Both the position numbers and the translations under genes were made by a program. The notes under the pieces are model-generated. The model was not told the DNA's origin, did no database searches, and was given only the letters and a program-made list of their open reading frames with translations. Below, piece after piece: positions 49,267 through 61,800 of a stretch of 64,000 bases of DNA (within the stretch, counting starts at the first letter, position 1; each line of letters opens with the position of its first letter). This stretch comes from Pieris napi (taxonomy: Eukaryota > Arthropoda > Insecta > Lepidoptera > Pieridae), in assembly GCF_905475465.1 (NCBI RefSeq), contig NC_062253.1:310001-374000 (forward strand), given 5' to 3'.

Positions 49267-49999
49267 ACCAGTGCCGATAATTTTTGAAACCTAAAAAAAT
49301 AATAGTAGGATGAAACCTATTGGAAAAGGAGGAGAATATTATAAAAATTAAAGGAAAAATTATTTACGGGCGATCTGAGGTCGGGAAGGGACGGGGGGGG
49401 GGGGGGAGTTTTAAGGGTAAAAAACGGTTTATCTCGATTTCCGGCAAAACTAAAAGTCCTATCGAAGAAAGTTAGAGGTTTTGTAAAAAGCTGATATTTT
49501 GACGGGTCAATTTTCGATTGAAAATTAGGGTGTTTTTTCGATATTCATTCAAAATAAGGTGAAAAAATAAATATTTTTCATCAAATAAATTACAGCGTGT
49601 TTGGGACATATAAAGGTTAGTTTTCACCAAATTTCGTTAAAAAAAAAGAAATTTGTAAAAGATAAAAATTAAAAACCAAAAACTTGGTTTTTTGAATTTT
49701 TCACATAAATTTTTAGGTTATGTGAAAAATGTGTGAATAAAAAAGTTTTAGATCTTTTTATTACCTACAACTTTTCCATTTAACTTTCTTCGATAGAACT
49801 TTTAGTTTTGCCGGAAATCGAGATAAACCGTTTTTTACCCTTAAAACTCCCCCCCCCCCCCCCAACCCTTCCCGACCTCTGATCGCCCGTAAATTATTTT
49901 TCCTTTAATTTTTATAATATTCTCCTCCTTTTCCAATAGGTTTCATCCTACTATTATTTTTTTCACTTTTTATTTATTTTAAAGGCTATCTGCACTGGT
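49267..49999. mobile_element. Foldback DNA element with long inverted arms and poly-G/poly-C runs
   Basis: The outer ends ACCAGTGCCGATA and, reversed, ACCAGTGCAGATA open two arms of about 170-200 bp that are near-perfect inverted copies (49293-49465 against 49770-49963). Each arm contains a homopolymer run (G at about 49390-49407, C at about 49849-49863). The spacer of about 300 bp is AT-rich and non-coding. No clear target duplication. Confidence 0.8.
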
Positions 50000-50075
50000 A
50001 TATGTATAAGATGTAGTTAAACAATAGTAAATAAGCGTTATGTCCACTAAATAATTGTTTATTTTAATATAGGTA

Positions 50076-50365
50076 TGTCAGAGCAATGGCGTCACTGTCA
50101 GTTGACAGTCATTGTCATTGTGTATAACAGAGCTAATAAATTAACAATGTCAAATAAGTTGAAAACCGTTGATACTAGTTGTTTATTTGATTTGCTAATA
50201 TTGCTAGATCTAGATTATTGACCATATATACTATATTAATCACTATTACTATCTACCATTAATTAGTGTTTAATAGATATATCTAGCAATATTGACAAAT
50301 GAAATAAACCACTAGTGTTTATTGTTCATTTAAAAGCAGCTAACGGTAACGGCATTGCTCTGACA
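50076..50365. mobile_element. MITE with TA target
   Basis: Ends TGTCAGAGCAATGGCGT and, reversed, TGTCAGAGCAATGCCGT, flanked by TA (50074-50075 and 50366-50367). An inner pair, GTTTATTTGATTTGCTAATA against GTTTATTTCATTTGTCAATA in reverse, shows it folds back over most of its 290 bp. Non-coding. It lies 76 bp beyond the long foldback element. Confidence 0.75.
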
Positions 50366-50367
50366 TA

Positions 50368-52244
50368 TATATAATATATATTTAAATACATACATTATGA
50401 AATCTTAAATACAAGTTTAATATGTAATATATTAAAGCAGATACTAAAAGCATTAATTCACTATTGACGGGCTGAAACTAAACTCAATTGCCAACAGAGG
50501 GCATATAACTAAGTCATTACAGAATTGTTGAACGTTCGCCAGTGTTGCAGTGCACCCGCCAAGCGCCTGTTACACCGAGACGATGCAGAAATAATGAACG
50601 CAATCTCATATTTTACGTACGAGATATTTCTGCGTTATATTCCAGCTATTATATTGATGATCGACAAGACTTAACTATCGTTGGCAAGGGCAACATAATC
50701 CACCCAATAAAATCGCATTCATGAACTCATTACGCCTCTATGTCGTGGTTGCATATGCAATGGTGCCAAGAGAATTCGATTAGCGTTCGGTATGCGGGTC
50801 GCGGTTGCACTGTCGGCACGATCCAAGCCAGTACTGGCCGGATCGCTTATGTAACTTGCCCACTTTGTAGCTCGCTCGTGCGCGCAGTTGAAGACATTGG
50901 TGATATATGTCGCACAATTAAGAGGAATGTCCTTACGTCAGTGTGACTTTCCTTACGGCAGTGTGACTTAATAGGTGATGTAGCGCTCTACATTTGATTA
51001 AGTTCTGTGGAAGACCTACTCCTCGCGAGCTTTAAACGCGTCCATTCAGGTCTTTTAAGATATTCAATGTAACCCACTTGTTAACGATGTAATAAAATTA
51101 ACGAACTATTTGTATTAATATTTAGTTGAATGGGAAAATCACAAATAGCAACAGGTACTTACAAGTCGTTTTATTTAATGGTTACTGTACTACCTACAAA
51201 GCTGTAAACAGCAACTAGCTAAGCTAATTATGATTTTAATAAGTTGTTTGTTAAAAATACTATTTATTCATTCCTATCTAGGAAGGGCAAAGGACAGGGC
51301 ATAATTAAAAACTTAATTTAACTTTTACTAAATACATACCACCAAAATATAATTTAAAAAAAATATATTTTTAATTTAAATTATAATACTTCTCAAATCA
51401 AGATAAAGATAAAGAGAAAAACGAATTTCTAATAATGAAACCTAGATTGTTTTGAGTTTTTACAGTAGTGATGACCGGACACACACGGTCCCGATAGTGA
51501 GGACCGTTTATTTACGTTTGTCTGTTTACTATTTGCGTAGTGAGAATATTGACACTCATTACGTGCTATCTAAATCCTCATTTCCACCACAGAAAATTTG
51601 TAGTGAGCAATAGTCACAGGATTCTTGGTAAATTTTATGGAGTTTAACTAAAATGCCTGTACCGACTATACGAGACAAAAGTTAGTTTTGCAATAACTAA
51701 AAAGATTTTATATAATAATGTCTTTACAACACGATATGAAAACTAAATAATAAAAAATATCCATTTAAAGGTGGAAAGCTTGTGTTGTTGGAAGCTAATC
51801 TTAGAAATTTCAGTGGTTCGAATTTCAAAAATGTGTTTGTTCTGGATAGTCTTTAAGTATTTTACTTTAAGTAAGATTATAATATAACATTTCGTAACAA
51901 CTTACGTTATCATGTTGGCAAAAAACCTGAGTTTTTAACATTTATTGTTAAAAACTCAGTTTTGCCATTATATTTGCCATTATTATTATTATTTTGCCTC
52001 ATTGCCATTTATATTTTAATGTTTACATTTATTATATTTATCAGATTTATAAAAAATAAGTAAATAGCAATGAAATTAATAAGCCTTCGGGTTACCCCAC
52101 TGTGTTTGCTACATCATAGCCGAGCACTCACCCCAACCAATACAATTTGTGCCCCTTCGAGTGTGTTTTTATTGCTCTTCAAACTTCCACCGACAGAAAT
52201 ATGAATATTTCCCTAATTTGTGTTGGGTTTAAACAAGGTCCCAA
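50368..52244. other. No gene seen
   Basis: Short frames near 50542-50946 have no recognised domain. The remainder is AT-rich. Confidence 0.5.
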
Positions 52245-52565
52245 GAAAAATTAGAGATTTATCACTAAATAAATTCAAAACTCTCGTTAAACGTAAATTA
52301 ATAAGTAAAGCTTTTTATAAATCTGACGAATATTTAAATCCTAATCCTTGGGATTGATTTGCTCCAGTTCAAACAAATTGTATGACTCAAAACTTAGCGA
52401 TTAAAAAGAGTTGCGGAAATTTTCTTGCCAGTTCTTCTTGCCCGCTCTACGCCCTTGACTTGCGAACTGGTAGTAAATGTAAATTTACAATCAATTTAAC
52501 TTCTTTTCTGAGGTTCATAAGTGTACTTGTTTACCTATATGAATAAAGATATTTAGACTTGACTT
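52245..52565 (+). pseudogene. CR1/Zenon-like LINE 3' end with C-terminal coding remnant
   Basis: A frame reads V-P-R-K-I-R-D-L-S-L-N-K-F-K-T, then K-A-F-Y-K-S-D-E-Y-L-N, and stops. This is the usual C-terminus of CR1/Jockey-type reverse transcriptase proteins in Lepidoptera. The shared 3' tail, ending TATGAATAAAGATATTTAG, follows. Strongly 5'-truncated. Confidence 0.65.
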
Positions 52566-52959
52566 GACGTGCGCAGATACTGAAATAGGACACATTGTTA
52601 TCGATATTATATTCTATATATATATTTTATAAACGACGTGGTGGACAAAAGAGCTTCTCCCACGCTGTCGCTGTATCTGGACACTGTGGCATTTACTTTT
52701 AAGTTCTAACCATATTGCGTAGTAGGTACATGTGAATGCGTGTATCGTGCTTGATAGTTGTTGAACTTCCCTGGGGTCAAACATCGTCGGCTATCGCGGG
52801 TCATCGATATGACGACACACACAAACATTGTTTTATTTATATAGCACGCAAAACAAAATAGAGTTTTGGCGAGCATATTATGCGTACATCGAGAGAACAT
52901 ACTGTACATCGCAATAGTTAGTACTTTTTATATGTGTGTTTAATAGGTCAGATTGAGGT

Positions 52960-53530
52960 AGAATCGGAATTTATTACTATTGATTGGAGAGAGGAGTAAG
53001 ACAGGGAGATACCATCTTCCCGAAACTTTTCACTCTTGAAAACGTCTCTAAGATACCGTGGGATGCTACGATGATAAGGCAATCAACATTGACGGTCAAA
53101 GACTTGAGATTTGCTGATAACATAGTCTTACTGGCTGATAACCCTGAGGATATGGCTACCATGATCAGCGACATAAGCCAGGAGTCAGTAAAGGTTGGCT
53201 TTGAGATGAACTCTTCCAAAACCCTCCCTCTCCGTAGCACTCAAAAGAAAAGCCTTCAATCAGTGCATCCTGCCTGTTTTTACTTCAGGAGCCGAAACAT
53301 ATGGCGCACGGCGGAAAGCCTAAGAGTCGCTCAACGAGCGATAAAGAGTCCATGGACATGTACCGATGGACCCGCAGGCTCCTTGAATGGTGACCTCGGC
53401 AGAACAAAAGACGGCGCGGCAACCCACCGACTTGGTGGACTGACGACATCGCCAAGGAGGTTGGCTCCCAGTGGATACCGGTATTAAACGACACGACGAA
53501 ATAGACCTTATTAAAACAACGGTGTATAAA
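52960..53530 (+). pseudogene. RTE-like LINE reverse-transcriptase fragment
   Basis: A frame from 52984 reads G-V-R-Q-G-D-T-I and L-R-F-A-D-N-I-V-L-L-A-D-N: the palm motif F-A-D-D is changed to F-A-D-N, a missing catalytic aspartate. After a frameshift, R-W-T-D-D-I-A-K-E-V-G-S-Q-W appears in another frame, as at the end of RTE-type proteins. Parts between are lost. Confidence 0.7.
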
Positions 53531-54083
53531 TTCATGTTTCACAAGCATTTCAACAAAACTAAAAATATAAACTGTCCCGAGCCATTGTTTAAACCACTCG
53601 AACAAAATTGCGGATGTTTAAGAGCTGTGTAATATTATTAGGTGGTTTTGTTGTAATATGTAAAGAAATATTTTATAAGAAAAAAAGTGTTATACACTTA
53701 ATCCCCTGCTGGACGACAAGTTCAAAATGCAAGATAAAATTTATATAAAACATGGTGAACATTTGTAATTTCAGGATTGACTTGGAAGGAACGGCTGTTA
53801 TTAGATATTGGACTCGACATCAGGTATGGTGATGCCGTATTCATTTCTTTCTAAATTTTAGAAAAGCAACGTACTTTCCCATTAAAAATATAGAAGAAAA
53901 GTATGTGGAGGTGCCCGGCAGTTTTATATTAATAGCAAATGTTTCAATACTCAAAGTAGCCGGTATGAATTTGTTTTTTAGAAGTTTTCATCTTTTGTGT
54001 TGTGCTGTTAAACTGTTAATTCTCTTCAAGGGAAGTAAGAGCGGCTTTATCCCGTGGTGTTCAGAGGAATTATTCGGACTAAT

Positions 54084-54378
54084 ACCTGCAGCTGATTTTC
54101 ATCACAAGGTAGAATACAAAATACCATCCGTATCACCTTGACGTCCGTCATTCCACAACTGAGCGTTTCTTAAGGCAATTTCTGTTCTTTTTCCGCGCAC
54201 CACCACTATGTAGAAACAGCTGCCCATTGTAGTTTTTCTGAACCAATTTCACTTAGGGTCGTTTAAGAAAAGAGCGTACCAATTCTAAAAAGGCCGGCAA
54301 TGCACTTACGAGGCTTGTGGCAATGTGCGTGTCCACCTAACATAAGGTGAGCTTCCTGCCCGTTTGCCTCCTGTTATG
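54084..54378 (-). repeat. Dispersed repeat, family A copy (reverse)
   Basis: Reverse copy with all the main blocks, including ATCACCTTGACGTCCGTC, AAGAGCGTACCAATTCTAAA and the start block as GTTTGCCTCCTGTTAT. Nearly full length. Confidence 0.72.
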
Positions 54379-54847
54379 CACAAACATAAATCATTGCAGG
54401 CAAGTTTATTTTACAGAAAAGAAACAAGTTTATACAATGAGGTTTCTACAATTGCCCATTTCCATTAAAATATTACAATATACTATTTACGGTTGTTTTA
54501 ACAAAGGTTTTTTTATTATATTCTGAAAATGAAACTATCACTTGCACAAGAATGTGTTTAGGTCCTAACCTACGTAGTTCAAGAATTATGTGACTTATTA
54601 ATTTGTTAATCAAACACTTGTAATGAAATCAAATTTTAATGAGATGAAGATTTGCCTATAGTTTATTTTAATAAATAAACTTTCAAGTTACTCTGGTCTA
54701 TGTATTAAAAGTTTAAAAGGTTTAAGCTATACATAAACCCAATAGGGTATATTTTAACAACAAAGGAATTTCTTTTAGATAAATCTATTTTGTTGTGTAC
54801 ATAATTATTTATTTCAAATACATACATATATATATTTATACATAATA

Positions 54848-56126
54848 GGTTGGGGAAAAAGTTTCTTCGCATTTTTTAAGAAAATTCAAAACATTTTTTA
54901 ATATAGTTTATTTACATTTAACTAAAGTATGTAGGTACCATTTTGTTTGATAACTTTTTGCCATTATTTAGGTAGGGACATGATCCCATTGCTATAGAAA
55001 TTTTGGGGCTTCTGATCAAAATACCGCGATAATTGGATTTGTCAGTCCTCTCGTGATGACAACCTGACACTTCCTAAAGAATTCTGAAGAGACTGAAACA
55101 GGTGGAAATCTGAAGGTGCAAGGTCAGGACTATACGTCGGATGCATTATCACCTCCCAGCCAAGCTCTCTTAGTTTTTGCTGAGTGGCCAAAGATGTGTG
55201 AGGTCTAGCGTTATCATGATGAAAAACCACACCCCTTCTGGTGATTAATTCCGGCCGCTTTCTCTCAACTTCTTGCTTTAATCTCATCAGTTGTTAGCAG
55301 TAGAGTACAAAATCGATGGTCCTGCCTGGTGGTAACAGCTCATAATGAATAATGCCCTTCCAATCCCACCACACACACAGTATCACCTTGTTGCGAGTTA
55401 TCCCGGGTTTCGCCACAGTCTGTGAAGCCTGACCGGCCTTTGACCACGACCTTTTTCGCACGTTCTTGTCGTACGTGATCCACTTTTCATCATCAGTTAT
55501 CAGCTTCTTCAAAAATGGTTCGGTTTCATTAAGTCGTAATAAAGAATCAAAAATGAGTACACAGTTCATTAGGTTTCTTACAGTGAGCTCGTGAGGTACC
55601 CAAGTATTGAGCTTTTTTGTGTACCCAGTTTTTTTCAAATGCGCCAAAACTGTTTTGTGGTCAATTCCCCGTTCTTCAGCTACGTCGTAACTACTGATAT
55701 GCCGATCTTGCTCCACTTTTTCAAAAATTGCATCCATTTTATCTGTCACAGGGCGACCAGAGCGACTTGGATCTTTGACATCAAAATTTCCGGATTGAAA
55801 ACGCTTAAACCAAATTTGTGCTACTCTCACAGACACTGCACTAGGTCCATAAACATCGCAAAAAAATTTCGCGGCTTGTGTTGCATTTTGACCTTTTTTG
55901 TAGTAAAATTTTAAAATGTATCGAATTTCTTCATTCGATTCACTCATCTTGACGGTACGAAAAATAAATAAAAAACAGTCACTATCCTAATTTGATTTTG
56001 GAATTATCTTCTTTAAAATCTCAACTTTCCTTGATAACAAAACCAGCCAGATACATATAGTATAGCCAAAGAGATTTTATTACAAGTTCATACATACTAT
56101 AATGCGAAAAGACTTTTTCCCCAACC
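54848..56126 (-). mobile_element. mariner transposon (DD34D), full length, dead
   Basis: Inverted ends GGTTGGGGAAAAAGTTTCTT (left) and GGTTGGGGAAAAAGTCTTTT (right, reversed), with TA on both sides (54846-54847 and 56127-56128). 1279 bp, the normal mariner size. The transposase gene runs on the minus strand. Confidence 0.9.
54922..55947 (-). pseudogene. mariner transposase, three premature stops
   Basis: One continuous frame of about 341 codons without frameshift. N-terminal HTH with W-F-K-R-F-Q-S-G, the linker G-R-P-V, the motif W-V-P-H-E-L, then the catalytic D in T-D-D-E-K-W, D in H-H-D-N-A-R-P-H and D in S-P-D-L-A-P-S-D, with 34 residues between the last two. Nonsense codons stand at 55294-55296 (TAA), 55042-55044 (TGA) and 54964-54966 (TAA). 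The lack of indels indicates a relatively recent copy. Confidence 0.9.
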
Positions 56127-56399
56127 TAATATATGCTAATTTGACTACGAGCTTTTGAAAGCACTTTCGGAAACATCATAGCTATTGTTAATATCTTTCA
56201 AATGCAACAGTGTCAAAGGAAATAAAAAAGATTATGTTTAGTAGTTAGTAGTAGTTAGTAGTTTAGTAGTGTAATTTGCGTGTTGTTCCCACGAGAATGT
56301 AAGTGCCTGCTCCTATTTCACCATGCCTCCTGCTGATAGATTAATTTATTTTATCATTAATAATTAACTATTCATTACTTAAGAAGTCATGTAGAACGT

Positions 56400-56615
56400 G
56401 GTGTGATTGTAGCTCCTTACAAACATTGTGTAAAACAAAAAACTTGGCGATTAAAAAGAGTGGCGGAGAGTTTATTGCCAGTTCTTCTCGTCTGTTCTAC
56501 GCCCTTGATTTATAAACTGGCAGTAAATGTGAAATTAGAATAATTTAATGTATTTTTTTGTTTTGACGTACAAAGTGTTACCTCTTTATGAATAAATGAT
56601 TTAAACTTTACTTTA
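56400..56615 (+). repeat. CR1/Zenon-like LINE 3' tail
   Basis: Carries AGAGTGGCGGAGAGTTTATT, CCAGTTCTTCTCG, a CTACGCCCTTGATTT block and the terminal TATGAATAAATGATTTAAAC. The same tail as at 3240 and 52245. Confidence 0.65.
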
Positions 56616-57144
56616 TTTTTGTTTGCTCCGTCCAGTTAGAACTCAAAAGAGTGAAATCTGTTCCAAATTTAAGAATGTCGATGTCCAGTCAAAACAATTA
56701 GTCTACATTGCACACTTATTTTCAAGAAAACAGATGCTTAATAAGTTTAAAAAATGCTTCAAAGCTGATCTTGATTATCATAACAACTATTCGTCTTGCG
56801 GCAAAAAACTGCGATGTTTTCTTTAATGAGACTACTAACAACCTATGATAAAAATATAAAGCTAAATCTTATCGCTATGATCCATGAACACAACCTTTTT
56901 GCTTTCTTTTCTTTAAATACTGTATTATATTTTAACAACCTCCTTTTTTAAATTACATTTGTTAAGTCTGAGACAACTATTCAGTTTATAGTAGATAATG
57001 TGGCCAATGTTAAATAAGTTTGTTGAGACAACCATGATACATTTATATCTATATATACAAATACTGGAATATACTGTGGATGATATAGTGTAAATGTAAT
57101 GTGGCGATCACATTCAAATCTGCTACGGACGCAAAAACCATATA

Positions 57145-57790
57145 CAGTAGAACCTCGATAACTCAAACCTCGGTAACTTAAAAACCTCTATAACTTCAAA
57201 AAATAATATGTTCCCTTCCCATCAGAGCCAAAAAACCTCCATAACAATATAAAATACGCAACCTCTGTAACTTAAATAAGTAATCTCTGAATTGGCCCTC
57301 AGTAACTTAAAGAAATGTTTCCACAACCTCTATAACATAAAATTGTTTGTCAATGAGTCATTTTGCGTATCAATTAATGAAGCAAAAAGAGCTTTAACAA
57401 CTGTAAGATCATTTATAGAGCAGTGTAGCAACATAAAAGATAATGTATTCTCTATTTGTCATTGAAAATCAAATCGATTTAGAAACTGTGAATTGTTTAA
57501 AACAAAAGAAAATCACAGATTTTTTTAAGTAGACTAAACCTAAATTGTTGTTTTATTTTTATGTAACGTGTGTAATGTGAATAAATAAATAGGATTATTT
57601 AAATTTCTGTATTTTATTCAACCAATCCTTCCGATGCATTTGAGTAAAAATAGGAATAAGGGTACATACATATGTACATACCTACCTCTATATTAACCTA
57701 TCCCTAACATAGCCCCGTGATAACTTAAAACCTCTATAACTTAAAATATTTTGTGTTTCCCTTGGACTTTAACTTATCGAGTTTCTACTG
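57145..57790 (+). mobile_element. pogo/Tigger-like transposon relic
   Basis: Ends CAGTAGAACCTCGATAACTC at 57145 and, reversed, CAGTAGAAACTCGATAAGTT at 57790, with TA on both sides. Many AACCTCTATAACTTAAA units lie next to both ends. A plus-strand remnant near 57350-57535 ends L-K-Q-K-K-I-T-D-F-F-K then stop, again a Tigger/pogo C-terminus, with a stop and frameshift upstream. Confidence 0.75.
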
Positions 57791-58329
57791 TACTTTTTAA
57801 GAGATAAGCATATATACTTGCATTGATAGGTGTATATAACATGTTACGCATTGTACAATCCATATACTAAATGAATAGTAAGCTTTTTAGATATCCCAAG
57901 AACGCGCCGAAGCAATTCCGCTGAGCGAGTGGCGCGCCGAGCGGGAACTCGACGGATGCTGTCCGTTTGCGACACAGCTCTTAAGATAAATGCGCTCTTT
58001 GTTTACAGTCGTAAGCTCCCGTTTGATGGCCGGGAGATTGGATGTCTGGGTCCTATACGGAACGTCTTGTACTGCAGAATAGCTGTGTGCATTGTTGGAT
58101 CAAATTAAACTAAGTTTAAAAAAATATATTGATTTGTATTTATTTGAACATAAAGCAGTAAAAATTACTCTGTTGCAATTCTTAGCCAACAAATTGCGTT
58201 TATCTAACCGTGCAAATGATCGTTTAGCAATCTAATAATAATACATACACTCTATCTGTGTAGGCAAGTGTAAAGGCTACTATGTCCGCTCATATGACCC
58301 TTTTTGCTTAGTTCATAAATAATCTTTAC

Positions 58330-58842
58330 TTAAAAAAAAAGTGCGTGCGTACAAAGTACATAAGTCAGAAGTGAAACTTCTTTGTAAATTAATTATTGAG
58401 TAATTAAGAGCTGCCCAAATAGCATAATTTAATTTTGCCAGTCTTTCTATATTAATGAATGATACTAAGGCTAATTAAAAACCAGATCAAAAATTAGTTG
58501 TTATGTATATAAATATGGTAACAATTACCAACTAATATAACAAATTCATTATTATCATAATTGCTAACTTATGTCCACATTTTCTAAAATACCCAACTGG
58601 GTCTTATCAAAAAAGGTATTGGTTCTGTGCCCTTATAAAAATACAAAACCAACAAACAAATAGTAATTTAGTTACTTAATAAACTAATAATTATATTGAT
58701 ATGTATTAAAAACATCATCAGCGTTTAAGTCTCAATCGCTCTCTCCCTTTTCTTTGACAAAAACGTTGCACCTCATCGTGACGTTTCGTAAAAATTTTAC
58801 CCTCATGCGCCTAAAGAAGTTTCACTTCAAAAACCTTAATAG
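58330..58842. mobile_element. MITE-like repeat, family I, second copy (inverted)
   Basis: Contains AGAAGTGAAACTTCTTTG near 58367 and CTAAAGAAGTTTCACTTC near 58812 as inverted ends, plus AGTGCGTGCGTACAAAGTAC and TCTCAATCGCTCTCTCCCTT, all complements of the copy at 19313-19770. Confidence 0.7.
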
Positions 58843-61800
58843 GTAGCATATGATAGACAATCTTTAGTTCCAGAAAACTCATAAAACATATTCCTAAACA
58901 CGTCGAAGACATCAAACAGTGCACGGTGTCCATAAAGCTTGCCATAAACGGGATATCGTAAAATTGTTTTATTTTCAATAAAATAGATACTGTACAGAAT
59001 ACGCTCTGCGTGATAACAATATATAATTTATGGTCGCCGTTTCATTCCAACATTGTGTATTTTTTACTGGACGTCCGTTATCCATTCGAATGATAAATAA
59101 GATAACATTTGCTATCTATCTTTGTTTACGAGGCATTTTTATTCAATGGCAATGAACCTTACATGAAATTAATATTGAAACGGCAACGAATATATACCAA
59201 AATTTCAAAAAATGCCTATAACTTTTGAAACTGTGTTGAAAATATCTAGAAATCAAATTGTTTACAAGTTCCGAACAAATCACAAAAACCCATTCCGCAA
59301 ATAATTGTCGCCGTTGTGAAATTTCCTCTTTATTTGCAAAACAAATGGCGTTCGTAAGCATTCCTAACACAATGGTCGGGTTTTCGCACTTTTTGCCCAG
59401 AGAGGCTGGGTGTTTTTTCTGCCCGGTGCCATTATTGTTCGTCATCCACCAAGGCCGTGCTGAGAGAAATCGTTTGGTAAACGCATTATATTTTATTTGA
59501 GATTGTCACGCTTTTAAATCGATAGATGGTAGAAGCCATCGGTTGAGTACACTTTTTGCGACATTATTCGCCGTAGGCATCGCTGTGTACTATGAGGGGG
59601 AGCTGGGGGAAGGAGGGGTAGTAGGAGTAGAGGGGGAGTGGTGTCGAAATGCGATTGCAACAATAACATTGATTCAATTTATGCGATGACCCGGTTCGGA
59701 CCGCGGCCGAAACTACGCAGGTCCGCTCTGATTGTTTATTGATTTTATTGTTTTCATATTTTTATACACCGCATGTTTCGCTACAAAATGATGCATCAAA
59801 GCAAAGGATGCAGACTATGAGTTACGTACCTTTAACTGAAACATGTAATAGTTGCAATGAAAACCCCCTAATCCTCTACTCATTTATAAGAATTGCGAGA
59901 GCAATCCTATTCTATTTTTCCGCTTAACTTAGCTTACGCGTACTTTTCCCTTAAAGGCCGACACTAACATGAGGTGATTGCTGATTGCATCTCCAAGGGA
60001 CAGCTAAACTCCCTGTGGATTAAATGTTTTGTTTGCCTCTTATTATTTAATTTTATGCAGATGGATATATCTAGTCAATTAGATAGTATATTTTTCGCAT
60101 TTACTAGGGACCGAACCTACTATTACTTACTGGAGCACTAACCAAAAGCACTCATCGTAGCTTTTGTATAATTTTTATGCAATCATGGCGAGTATTATGG
60201 AACCAAAAAATAAGTGAATCTCTCGGTCAAAGTAATGGACAGCATTGTTACAGCTGTTACTAGCGATTAAATATTGTATATTTTACGAATTATATAAATA
60301 TACAGCAGTTGGCGTTTACTTCATATTTGTTCCGCGAAACACTGTATCGTCCGTCTCATTTTACGCGAACTTCAGGCATACATTTATTTTTCACTTATAG
60401 TCACTAGAGCGGGCGGAGGGAGACGCGCGGATGAAATCATGAATTTTGCAAGCCTAATGCGCGCTTTTAAGTATAAAATGCCAACCAATGAAACGTGTAT
60501 AACAAAACATAAATTAATGAACTTAAATATTTTACTGATATTACAAACTGGCTATAATGAAAAATGTGTAATTATTGTGAAAATGTCTGCCATAATTTCC
60601 CACTTACATGATTCAAAGCGGCGAGCGAGTGTTCCCCACTTAACCTCGAAGTCTGAATGTGGCGAAAGTCGCTAATTAGCCGTATTTTTGCCCAACTTCT
60701 ACAATCGAGGACTATGGTTATTATTTTACGTTAACTTCGTTTTACGGAAGAAATACCAATTTTGATACTGATTGACTGGGATATAAATGGACGCAACCAA
60801 ATGTAAAAAGAAAAATTCGTGTTAAAATTCTTATATTAATAGCTAAAACTTTGCCTTCATGGAACCGAGGTTTTAATTTAACCTCGGTCTTAATTTTCCT
60901 GGAAGCTTTTAGGGTGTGATATTAATATCGATCAGTAGCGATGACATTTGACACAGCTTAAATGTAATATTTAACGTTACATAAGTATAAATTAAGCAAT
61001 AAAACAAAATGTACAACTTATTTATTTGTAAGTCGTAGTAATTAATGAAGTGATTAATGCCTTTGTAAGAGTATATTAGAGCTTCCTAATATATTAACTT
61101 ACGTAACTACTGATGGCTGCTGAGGGCAGCTGCATCTAGTACGGCATTTAGGTCAAGAATCCCTTAGCGCCAAGTAAGATCTCGTCCCTAAAATGTTTAA
61201 GGAGACTATCGTTCATACTCGGGCTCGTGTCTGAACCTTTAGCTGAACAGTTTTATAATAATAATGTGTCCTAGAAGTAAGAAAAGGTTCTGGAATATTT
61301 CTTAACAGATTATTTTTAACTAGCTGCTGCCTGCGACTTCGTCTGCGCAGGATTAAAATAATATTTGTCCAAATGATGTAGCGTAAAAGATATATTTTAT
61401 CTACTTTAAATACCAAAAGCGATAAAATTATCTATTTTCATTTAGGAATCAAATAAATTATGAATTTTTAAGATTTAATTAGATTGTTTCCTACTTACTT
61501 GATATTTTGGACAATTCACAGAATATCTTTATAAATTGTAGCCTATGTGTTATTCTTATGTATAAGCTATATTATTGTAAAGTTTAAATAAAATCCATTC
61601 AGTAGTTTTTACGTGAAAGAGTAACAAACATCCATCCATACTTACAAACTTTCGCGTTTATAATATTAGTAGGATAATATATAAAAAAAATATTATACTC
61701 TACTAGTGAAAGACAAAATGTAATTATTGTTATCTATACCATTCTAAAATTGGTTTACAATCGTTGTATTATTAAATTATAAAAGCCAACTCTTGGAACA

